Assembly (NCBI RefSeq): GCF_000003815.2
Contig: NC_049980.1
Location: forward strand, 23,511,249 to 23,575,248
Source: Branchiostoma floridae
Lineage: Eukaryota; Chordata; Leptocardii; Amphioxiformes; Branchiostomatidae
DNA length: 64,000 nucleotides
Direction of reading: 5' to 3'
The notes beneath the pieces are model-generated. The model was given only the letters and a program-made list of their open reading frames with translations, was not told the origin of the DNA and searched no databases. Within the stretch, counting starts at the first letter, position 1. The number at the start of each line of letters is the position of its first letter. A program made the translations under genes and the position numbers. This document shows, piece after piece, positions 12,371 to 23,500 of the stretch.

Positions 12371-14055
12371 TCAGCCTAAGGTAACGTTTCTTAGTCTCTC
12401 TTTGATGGAATGTTCAAGTTGATCGAGCTGCTCCCTGAGTTGTGTGTGTTCCCCATTGTTGGCGATGACAACATCCCATGTCACTCCCTCATCCAAGTCA
12501 CACTCGGACTCTGCATCATCAACTCCTGCAACAACAACAAAACAGAGTCCTATCAAATTATTTCTCTTCAGCAAAAATAATGAGGAGCGAATTCAAACTT
12601 CTGGTCAGCTAAAAAAAACACTGCACTGCCAGCTTTCATTAAATTCACCTCAAAATTTGCCTAACATTAACTCCTTCTCTGCCAAAGGAGTATTCTCCAA
12701 GCAAAGGTTTTGGTAAGAGGGATAGTAGTGTCAATTATTTTGCTTGTTCTGCCCTCTCTGGACATGGTGGCCACTATGAAGGCAGGCGAAAAAAATCATG
12801 GCCACTACTAGCCAGTAGCCACTGACCATAACCTCTGCTTGGAGAATACTATAGAAGGACAAACAGCAGACAGACCCTTAAGAATGGTACCAGTTTACAT
12901 CTTGTCTCGAATCTCAGGCAATTTGCCCACCTGACGTGAACACCCATCCTCGTTTCCTCCTTACTTCCCCCTGAGCCTCCACTCTGACACTGATTGCACG
13001 TGTCCCAAACTTTCCCCTGAAGTACTGAATATCTGTCTTTCTCCTGGCATCAGTTATGACCCAGACAGGTTTTTGTGCTCCAGGACATCTTGTTGCTAGG
13101 GAACAGAAGTACCCTGGGTCCTGGTTCCTCCTCTCTTCTCCCCATCTGATCATGTCTAACCTGTAGGTCTCCTTGTATTCTGATGCATCCAACAAGCGTT
13201 CAAGATCAAGGCCGTGTTCCTGAATGAAAGAGAAAGAAGAACTTCTCAAAGGAACAGCCAGTGACTTTGATTCATGATTAAACTTTAAGCTGAGTAGCTA
13301 GCTATCACTCATAACATGAAAAAAGGTGTGGACATTTTCAAGCTATGTATGTCAATGAATGACTGATATAAAATTGACACTATCCTTACACTTCTACCGT
13401 TAGGGGCGTCGCGGGGAGGAGGAAATTGACACTTCCCCAGTAAATCTCTCTCATACTTTGAAGATTTGATCAGCAAATGATGTCAAAGCATGCATGTGGT
13501 ATTCTCCGTGCAACGTGTTTTTTTTGTTATAATAATAATAATAATATCGGGTGTATTTGCAGCCAGTGCCATAGGCAGGTACCCAATGTGTTGAGTAATG
13601 AAGCTGATTAACGTGGTCGAGGCACCTCCTCGAGCACGGGACCCCCGTTTTACACTCAAAATGTTTAGAACAATGGACTTTTCAGCTTTTAAGCTTACCT
13701 TTGCATACTGGGATTTAAGTGGACCTGAAAGACGGATTAGTTCGCATTTATCTTCGCCAAGTCTGGAAAGCAAAAACGTTGCAGAAAAGTCAACAATATA
13801 AGGGATATAAACGTTACTCAACTTACTGATGTGATCAAAATTATGGTAACGTTACGACATCGAGCAAGAGACCATGTCTTGCAAACTTGCGAAAAACTGC
13901 ACTGTGAATCAATTGAAAATAACAGCATTGACCTCATTCTGTCAGTGGTAAAATCACCTTCTTTGAAGTTGGTCAGTCACGAAATCTTTGCCAGATTTTC
14001 TTTTTCCGCTGAATACTACTACAGCACACGGTACTTCCGCATCAGCGTCCGCCAT
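12371..14055 (-). CDS. PMVK: Phosphomevalonate kinase, complete
   Basis: The enzyme phosphorylates mevalonate 5-phosphate to mevalonate 5-diphosphate with ATP, in the isoprenoid/sterol mevalonate pathway. Four exons on the minus strand: 13958-14055 (ATG at 14055), 13699-13762, 12931-13219, 12371-12525 (TGA). They total 606 nt, 201 residues; human PMVK has 192. The animal-type P-loop FSGKRKSGKDF is at residues 15-25, followed by LIRLSGPLKSQYAKEHGLD, DMIRWGEERR, the VITDARRKTDIQ segment and GWVFTSGVDDAESECDL across the last junction. The start is chosen from a Kozak-like aaaATGG and alignment with the family N-terminus. The C-terminus (RLRNVTLG) lacks the SRL-type peroxisomal signal of the human protein. 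The gene is divergent from YTHDC2, and intron 2 holds a truncated SINE at 13530-13653. Confidence 0.97.
13530..13653 (-). mobile_element. Truncated copy of 5S-derived SINE
   Basis: Read on the minus strand, this is the 3' body and tail of the element described at 40141-40420. The two share GTAAAACGGGGGTCCCGTGC, GAGGTGCCTCGACCACGTTA, GGGTACCT and a terminal (ATT)n run. The 5S-like head is absent, as expected from 5' truncation during retrotransposition. It sits in PMVK intron 2. Confidence 0.8.
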
Positions 14056-14520
14056 TTTGGACAAGTCTATCTCTGTCTGCAGGTAAAATATTTTTTGCAA
14101 TAGCGTTATTAAGGATAGAATAGTTGTCTTATGATATAATTATGACAGCTAAGTATAACATAAAATTTATTATTGGTGAATTTTATGGAATTGAGAGCAC
14201 TGACAAAATACGTTCCCAACCATGATACTTAACGTTAACAGTGGCTCCCCAAAATGTAAATCGTACAGTCTAGATGGCTGTTCCTTTTCTTGTACATGAC
14301 TTAGATTAATTATTAACAATATAATTCAAATTTGTAATTAAACTATCAATCAGTTATTACAGACAAGATTTTCATCAAAAAATTAATTGTATTGTATCCC
14401 ACGTATTCTAAGCATGTGCCTTGCATCATTTGCATACGACTATAGACCATGTAAGTTAGGGAATGTGGGGAGGGAAAGCAGTAAATTAAAAAGCCAAACA
14501 CAGATAGTGACTTTGAGAAA
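14056..14520. promoter_or_regulatory. Divergent PMVK/YTHDC2 promoter interval
   Basis: Only 465 bp separate the start codons of PMVK (-) and YTHDC2 (+). The interval must contain both 5'UTRs and promoters. I see no TATA box in a convincing place; a TAACGTTAAC motif lies near 14230. Bidirectional activity is inference from the geometry. Confidence 0.6.
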
Positions 14521-17500
14521 ATGGCGAGCCGGGGGTCAGGCCGACCGCCTCCGAGACCCAGATCTCGAAACTCTCCTCCTGTGGGTCAGCAGGGGATGGG
14601 GGAGAGGATGCACCAGGGAGGAGGGAACAGGTACACGTCGCGAACCTCTCATCTGAAAGCAGCCCCTCCCTCAAATAACATAGCGCCATTGTTTTTGACT
14701 GAAGAAATTATGAATTTATGGGGAGGGGGGTTGTACACAAGTTTCGTTTCGTTGTGTAACGTTGATATGTAATAGTACTAATGGCAATTCAACTTTATAT
14801 TTGTAGATATTACATGGTGGTGTCCCTTCTTTCCGAAAAGTGTATTTTTCGATTGTGAACCTTACACAGTAATTCCCTGTACATAGATAAGAAGAAGAAG
14901 AAGTTTACGAAAAGTAGTCCAAAATATCATGAATGAAATTGATTGATTTGATTGATAATGGTATAAAAAGACAACCTTTGTGTCATTATCATATAGCTGA
15001 CAAGTGATACATGTGCAGGGCATAATCAGATTTAACGTTAACGTTATATATTATAGAAGAGTTGTAGAAAAGCTGTAAAATATCTTCCAGCTGATCTTAG
15101 TTTCACTCGAAGGCCATTATAGTCAGACGAAGGAGAGTCTATTCAGCCAGACTATTCAAGAACATTGTTCACCCCCTACAACGTCTTGTAGAAGCGCATA
15201 CAGCATTTGATATTAACTGAGACAAAGCCTTCTAGAAGGTAAAAGATTGTCCTTGCAGAGACTTGCATTCATCCAGTTATTAACTTATAGGATTGAGTCT
15301 GACTTGTGTTGTATGTTCAGATCTGGTATGTCTCGTCCTGGAAGCGCCTCTCCTCAGCCTCAGGGTGGGGAAGGTGGGAAGAGAGGGGGGCGACCGCCAC
15401 CTCTGCACAAGAGAGAAATCTGCATTGACGAGGAGGTAAAGATTGCTGTCAGGATTGCTGTGGAGAAGTTCAGATATAACGAGAGTCAGAAAGGTGAGTG
15501 TTGATGTGTTTGAACACACGAAATCCCTGTGTACAGCCATTATATTTGATTACATCACATCCTTACTGAGTATTTTGCATATGCAGCTAACGATTAATTC
15601 TGTAACTTTTTTCAGAGTATGAATTTCCATCAAGTTTGACGTCAGTAGAGAGAGCCTTCATCCACAGATACTGTCAGAGCCTGGGAATCAAGACAAAGAG
15701 TAGAGGGTGAGTGTTGCCCCACTTACTCTGAGTGCCAATATCCTAATTTAACTATTTAGCATAGAAATGCAATATAAACACAGCAGCCTATGCAATCCTG
15801 TGCAGTGACTCAGAGGTAGATGCCAACAATGCACCCTGTTATCTTAACAGAAAGGGCAGCAACCGCTACCTGACAATCTTCAAGAAGGACAGCCGGACGA
15901 TGGGGCTGGGTACAGCCACCTTCAGCCTGTGCCGCAGTGCCAGGCACCACACGCACACCCTCCTACAGAGGTTCCCTATCACTGGCAGGGAGAGACAAGA
16001 GCTCATGCCCAGGACTGAGAGGGGGATAGGAGAAGGTACTGTGGAAATTACTCAACCAACTGGATAGATTTATTACAGTTTCTTGCATAGTTGTTATCTT
16101 GCATACCTTACTACCTGGATGTCTAACCTTCCTCGATGTAACAGAATGAGAAGCAAAGCATGCGCCCTGAATATGGACCTAAAATAATGATGCTGGTAAA
16201 GACTACATGCTACCAAAATTTCAAACACACATTTTTTTAAGTGGAAAAAAGCAGTGCTCAGTTGTTTTATGACATGACATTTCTTGGTGTTCAGGACACA
16301 GTAGAGATGGGAACAGAGCTTCAGGGTTGAACGGTCGCCTGAACAACGGTATCCAGCAGGTGCCCCCTCCCCGGTCACAGTCGGAGTACGACAACTTTCG
16401 CAGGACCCTGCCTGTGGCTGTCCTCCAGGAAGTCATTGTCAAGACTGTCAATGAGAACCAGGTGGTGCTGATTGCTGGGGAAACTGGGTCAGGGAAGACT
16501 ACTCAGGTAAAGATGTGTCTCAAAGATTCAAAGAATATGAAGAAAGCAATACATCTGAGTGGAAGTCTGGCTGTCATAGTAAATTACCCAGTAGAAGCAA
16601 AGACAAACCTTTCTTCCTTGTCTTTTTATTTTGAAACAGGTTTAGTCTATAATTTCAGAATCATTGCACTATTCCTGTAGGGTTGTACGAACTCAATTTT
16701 GTCCCTGTTTTGTAGGTCCCCCAGTTTATCTTAGATGATGCCCAACGTAGCAATCGGCCATGTCGGATCATCTGCACCCAGCCACGCAGAATCTCTGCCC
16801 TGACAGTGGCAGAGAGGGTGGCAAGTGAGAGGGGAGAGAAGATTGGACAAACTGTGGGCTACCAGATCAGACTGGAAAGCAGGTACTGCAGCATTGTTGA
16901 CTTGGAAACAATCCTCTGTGCTGTACACTTGTTTCTGAATATTTCCCTTCCTTTGTGCTCTTGTAAGAACATGTCTACAAGGTAACAACCATGTCCCAAA
17001 GATCGATTGTTCCCAATGGATGATGATTGAATTCTTTCTGCAGGGTGTCTCCGAGAACCTTGCTGACATTCTGTACCAATGGTGTGTTGCTGAGAACTCT
17101 GATGGGAGGGGACAGTGCACTGACTACCATCACACATGTCATTGTGGTAAGGACCAGTAAACCATGTGTTGGGCATTGACTTTTTTGGTCGTGATAGAAG
17201 TAAGGTGAGAATTAAGTAATTGGCTTGTCATGTGGTCAATCTGTCTGTTCTTAACAAAACCAGTTGCTCTGTGGCCCACTTGAACAAAGGATGACAATGG
17301 ATGACAAAGAGATTGCATTTGTTAATGTTTTGCCCAGAATGACCCCTCACTAGCTTCATTCCCAGTGCCTTTGGTGGTTGTTGAAAAGTTCTTTTGGTGC
17401 ATTTTTGTAAGTACTCAAGGTGTGGAACACAACAGCATGTTACTCTACTTTCCAGGATGAGATCCATGAGCGAGACAGGTTTAGTGACTTCCTGCTGATC

Positions 17501-20500
17501 AAGCTGCGTGAGATGCTGGGCTACTTCAAGGGCCTGAAGGTTGTCCTCATGAGTGCAACCCTCAACACTGAACTGTTCCAGCAGTACTTCGGAAGCTGTC
17601 CAATCATCAATGGTGAGGATTTAGAGCTGCATAGTTCATAGTAGAAGGGAAGTCCAACATGCTGTGTAGATCTTCAGATTAGTGGATAATAGATTGAAAC
17701 TAAGAGAAAATTAGAGAAAAAAACATGGCCACAGACAATTTGTAATACTGTTTTAGATTCATATACAGTCAAACTTGCCCAAGACGACCACCCGGGGGAC
17801 CGGAAAAATTTTGGACAGGTGGTCGCTGAGAAGAGTATCGACTCAAAACATGCCCGATGGAAAGTATAAATGGTTTCCATTGTGCTTAATGGCATAAAGC
17901 AAGCACACTGCACGCACGCAAAGAAGCGAGGTCTTTAATCTCAAATACAACAGGCACACTGTAAACTGTAAATTTAACCCCAAAATCCGACGAAAACTGG
18001 CCGATTTCGGCACAAAATCGTGCTAGTTATCATAAAAAATTGATGAAAACCTCAATTTTGAAAATGATGCGGTCGTTATGGGTCCCAATTTGGGCCGGTC
18101 GCAGTCGCGTTGGCCAGGTGGTCGTTGAGAAAAGGTCGCTTAATGCTTACGTCAATGGGAAAATAAATCGGGGCCGAGAAAAAGTGGTCGAAATGGCCAG
18201 GTGGTCGCTGAGAAGAGGTGGTCGCTCGGGCAGGTTTGACTGTTCTTGTGCAGCACATTAAAATGATAGATACAAAAAAATAATGTCAGATGGTTTCTGG
18301 TTAAGGAACTTGCATATTGGACTACAAACATCGTTGCCCAAAATTAATTCATCAAAGTCTGCTTCCTTCAGTTTCAGGAAACCTGTTTGATGTGACAGAA
18401 TTTTTCTTGGAAGATGTTTTAAGAAGGTAAGTGAAGCCCCCATTACATCTATTTGGCCGTTGAGATATTTTCTTTGTGAATCTTTATATCAAGTATTGGA
18501 AGTATAACTCATTATAGTTGATGTTGTTTTCTTGTCTTCACAGCACCAACTACTCCAACCAGAAAATGCAGAAGTACAAGAAAGAGAGGGGACAATGTGA
18601 GTTTCTTTGGGTCATGCAAACTTCACTTTTGTTCCAGAGTAATAAAACAAACTTATTTGGCAATATTAAAGTTTCAATAAGATTCTGTAGGACTTTGGTG
18701 AAGTAGTAATAGTGTTGGCTAAGGTTTTGATACCCTCGCTACTACGAATATCACCAACTTGCCAAAATACAAACAAATCCATAAAAAGGATTTCAGGTTA
18801 CACAAACACAGACAATGCCCCCATTGCAGGTCTCTGACTTCCTTCATGGCAGTAACAATGTCTACTTATAAATGCACTATCATAGAAATGATAAGTCACA
18901 TTGACATATTGAACTTCAGTGGAACAACAGCAGTCCTCATTAGACCAGTGGTACCAACAGAGCGGCACCCCTGCCCCAGGAGTGGTTAGTCCCAAAGAAC
19001 AGCTGACCCAGCACCTGGCTGAGAAGGACTTGGACACAGCACAGCAGGAGGACTATGAGGTCAGCGACCTACAGGACATCCCCCAGGCATGTGCATGATG
19101 ATCATCACTTACCTATCATTTCCCTGTTGATTTGAATTGATTTTAATCATACTAACCAAACATGACAGTTACAGTTTAAGGTTCTGCTGTCATCTGCTTG
19201 CATGTAGTTTGAACAACATCCACTTGTTCAAGTGTACAAAAGAAAAATACAGTATTTGAAGATTGTCCAACCATCAACTGATGACAACATGGTGGGAGGT
19301 GAAATTTACAAAAAGACTGTAAAATCTGTTACCAGCACCCATCTTGGATTGCAGTGCATGTTAAGGTTTGATGCATTTACATAATTACAAGATTGTGCTG
19401 ACTGCCTGCAAGACATGTTCCAGCATAAATTATGAAGCTTGGCTATTGTGTAAGGGAAATTGTACAGTAGTGGCAAAATATTGGACATTCTGAAACATGG
19501 GGCATTTCAAAAACTTACAAATAAGCTTACAAACCAACGGGTTATCGATTTAAATACATCATTGTGTTTTCATAACAGTCTGCCTTCAGTGGCTACGAGT
19601 AAAATGTACACCAGGGGTTCATTCATGTCTCCCTTGGGAATTTCAGTACAGAGGACTAACAGGTTGCCCGGTGTCGTTCATGGCCCGTTGCTTGCCCGCT
19701 ATATCGAGCTGCGATGTTTTCGTCAAACCTTGCATTACGGAAGTGGTCAATTAAGTCCAGGTCCTGCTGTGTTCCGCTATCTCGAGCTGCGATGTTTTCG
19801 TCAACCCTTACGTTACGGATTATTAGCCTGTCCTTCTCGAGCTGCGATTTTTTTGTCAACCCTTACGTTACGGAAGCCTGTCCGCTATCTCGAGCTGCGA
19901 TTTTTTGTCAACCCTTACGTTACGGAAGCCTGTCCGCTATCTCGAGCTGCGATTTTTTTGTCAACCCTTACGTTACGGAAGCCAGTTCAAGCCAGTTGCG
20001 TGTCCGCTATCTCGAGCTGCGATCTATTCGTCAAACGTTACGGAAGTGGTCCTGTGTGGCTACCACGGGGCCAAGCTGTATAAAGGGACGTCCCCTCTGG
20101 CGTTATCACGTCTGCGTTGCACCCAGTTTGGTGCTGTTTCGTGTGTGAGGTTGACGAATTTGAAAATGACCACCAAAATCGACTTCATTTGTTAGGTAGT
20201 GATTTTTGGCCATCAGAAGGAGAACTAATATTCCGACATTCAAAATGTTGTGCAGAACTTTGGGAGCTTACATGTCCAATTTTCCTCTAAAGAACGCTGT
20301 GAAGGGGGAAGAAATGTGAGGTCGGAGCAAGGAGCCGGAGAGCCCACAGCTGGAAAAATCCGGCTGTTGGGAGAATTTAGCAGTCATCAGTACACAAGCT
20401 GTCACCGAGCAAAGTTCTCGTAAAAATATTACATATAGCATCTAAAACATTTCGAAAACAATGTTTCTCTGGTAAAATGTGTAGTAACTGTTATGACCTT

Positions 20501-23500
20501 CGAGTTTACACTTGGAAGCACATTTGCTCAACACGTGCCAAGCCAGGCGTGCATGATGCTCAGTGGGGCATTCTCCAACGATTCTGGTAACGTTAACGTT
20601 AAACATGAACTAAAAGAATCACACCGGGCTGTGTCTCCTTAAAAGATTATAGGACTGGTATTAAACGCTCCATTTTTTCATATGTTCGTGTCTTTATATA
20701 GACTGTTTCGATATTCGTTGGGGCCCTGAGTGTTTGGATTTTGCGTATAATTGACCACTTCCGTCAACGGGCCACACACTGGACCACATCCGTAACGTTT
20801 GACGAAAAGATCGCAGCTCAAGATAGCGGACACGCAACTGGCTTGAACTGGTTTCCGTAACGTAAGGGTTGACTAAAAAATCGCAGCTAGATATAGCGGA
20901 CAGGCTTCCGTAACGTAAGGGTTGACTAAAAAATCGCAGCTCGAGATAGCGGACAGGCTTCCGTAACGTAAGGGTTGACTAAAAAATCGCAGCTCGAGAT
21001 AGCGGACAGGCTTCCGTAACGTAAGGGTTGACAAAAAAATCGCAGCTCAAGATAGCGGACAGGCTTCCGTAACGTAAGGGTTGACTAAAAAATCGCAGCT
21101 CGAGATAGCGGACAGGCTTCCGTAACGTAAGGGTTGACGAAAACATCGCAGCTCGAGATAGCGGACAGGCTTCCGTAACGTAAGGGTTGACGAAAAAATC
21201 GCAGCTCGTAACGTAAGGTGGAAAAACTTGGTTGCGTGTGTCTTGTGTCTTGTTAAGAAGGACCACCCGTGCTAATGCCGTTATGTAAGGTTTGCTTGAG
21301 ACTCGGTGTCCCTCTTGTGTCAGAATGGCGTGTGTCCCTTGTTAAGCTGTGGAGGGTTTTGGACGAAGGGTTGATGGAAAATGTGTATACTGTCCCAGCC
21401 CAGACAACATGAAATTCAAGTACCTGATTGGCATGTAAGGTGGATTGTGTTGCAAAAATCGGTGAATTCCCTTGGGTGCAATATCATTCTACGTTAGGTC
21501 TTCTGTTAGGTTTGGAAATGCCCCATGTTTCACAATGTCCAATTTCTTGCCATGTATAAAATTGTATGTTCTTAAAATTGTAAAGTTTTGTTGTCTTAAC
21601 CACTAAGTTGTACAAATAATCAAGCATATTAACATTTTCTCAGTCCATCTAGTTTTGTGTCTTGTGCTTGTTAAAGATAGTGTTGTCGAGTACAGGAGGA
21701 CTGACCAATGTTTTCCTCCTACAGGAGAGGGATGTGAGTGAGATGGAACCCTGGCTGATACAGGAGATGGATAAGTGCATCATGACTGCCTGGCTAAATG
21801 TAGGTTTCTTCTTTTTAATCACAGGACCTTCTTTGAAAAGCTTTATCCAATATTTAGAACATAGCCACCTTTCCTAGCCATCTTTTCTCCCATCTTATCA
21901 AAGCTCTTGGACTCTGCCATTGGGCTTCCAACAAAATGCTTGGGAGGGCGGGGCTGTACCAAAATCCACATAAAGTAGCTCTGACCTTGCTTTAACTATT
22001 ACATAGCATTGCCTAAGTCAGTACCGTAACAGATTACTATATTTACTTTATTTTTCTAATCATCATTAAGTTAAAGTGACATACTAGTGCTTTCAAACTA
22101 TACTGTGTTTTATGTTGATTTGCAATTTGTGCTGAGGATGAGTACTTACAAGTTACAACTTTCTATGGTTACCCCAGAACGATGCCGATGCCTATGTGCA
22201 GTTGTTCCATCTCATCATGAGTGAGAATGTCAGCGGTAAGGTCAACACAAGCCTTTATTCTCCCTGTTTACGTAATCTTCTCACAGGGGAGATACATTCT
22301 TGATATCTAATTCCATTACATTGCTGTAATACAGTGTAAATGCCTTTGAAGGGACTTAATTTTGCATAGAAAATGGAGGGTTTACAGTGGTTTTTAATCC
22401 GTGTTTGAAACAATGGGGTAGGTGGGCAAAACGAAAGTCAGAAAAAGCATTTTTGTGGTAACTAGTTTAAGTTTCTAGAGAAGAGGTTATGTCTGGTACC
22501 ATGAACATCACAGCATGTTTCAACATTTATAGTACATGGTCACACTGTTTGAAATCTCATGTACTTGTTTTCTTGACTTTAAAGCTTGAGAAGTAATGAC
22601 AGCTTTTAGGCTTGTATTGCTTCTTTGATTTTTTTGATAAAGAAAACAGTTTTAACATTCAATCAAGATAGGTGAAATACACTACATGGAGAAGTGCTCA
22701 GAACTATATCTATCATGTATACCAGGAGTTGTTGTATTTTCTTGCAGTTGACTATCGGCACAGCGAGACCTGCTCCACCACCCTGATGATTGCCGCTGGT
22801 CGAGGCAACATGGCAGCAGTGGAACAGCTGTTAGCACTGGGAGCCAACATCAACCTCAGAGCACCCAACGGATTGTATGTTTGATCTAAAGTGTATTCAC
22901 TTGTGTGATCTGAATTTTCCCATCAACCAATAGGGTGTGAAATCAATGCATTATGTCTGCATTTCAATAAGCTCTTCTATAAACTGGAACTTCTGTGTTT
23001 GAATGCAGAGATATTAAGTGTACTGGCTCACAAGAGATAAAGTAAGTTAAAATGTTTGTTTAGGTCACATTAACAGGTTTACACAAGTAGTACAATTTTT
23101 GTAAGGATAATTTCCATTTTGCAGGACTGCACTTGACTGGGCAAGAAAGTTTGGCCAGACAGATACTGTGGAGGTGCTAGAAGCTTACATGTAAGTATTC
23201 TCGATCTGAAAAAAAAAGACACTGGTATTTTAGTCAGACTCTAAGCTCCCAAGAATGGTTCTCAGTTTGTTCCACAGAAAGTCCTCTCTGTATTGAAATT
23301 CTCTTGTAGTTTTTGTCTAATCACATCTGTGATAGTGTTCAAAAGTATAATACTATCACCACTGTATTATTGCCCAGAGCATCCAGTGAGATCACAGTGA
23401 GTGATGACACCCTGCTGGTGAGTGAGAGCAGCCAGTTGAGTACAGAAGACAGGGAACTGCTGAAGGCATACCACCAGAGCTTTGATGATGAACATGTGGA

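Larger units (their letters stand above)
19465..21558. mobile_element. 2.1-kb foldback transposon with subterminal 53-bp repeat arrays
   Basis: Outer inverted repeats run from TGGCAAAATATTGGACATT...GAAACATGGGGCATTTC (19471 on) to their complement ending at 21552, about 38 bp with few mismatches. The sequence AAATTGTA occurs directly on both sides (19457-19464 and 21559-21566) and could be an 8-bp target duplication. Inside are two arrays of a 53-bp unit in opposite orientation, separated by about 730 bp of unrelated sequence. Open frames here only read the repeats (for example a 207-codon + frame) and are not genes. The element fills most of the 2.6-kb YTHDC2 intron 11. Confidence 0.8.

Noticed and set aside
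19460-20195. Long + strand open frames (207, 144 and 96 codons) with repeated LELR / NPYVTEACP peptides
   Set aside because: They only translate the 53-bp repeat array of the foldback element; the same peptides appear from the opposite array on the other strand, and no splice or start context supports them.
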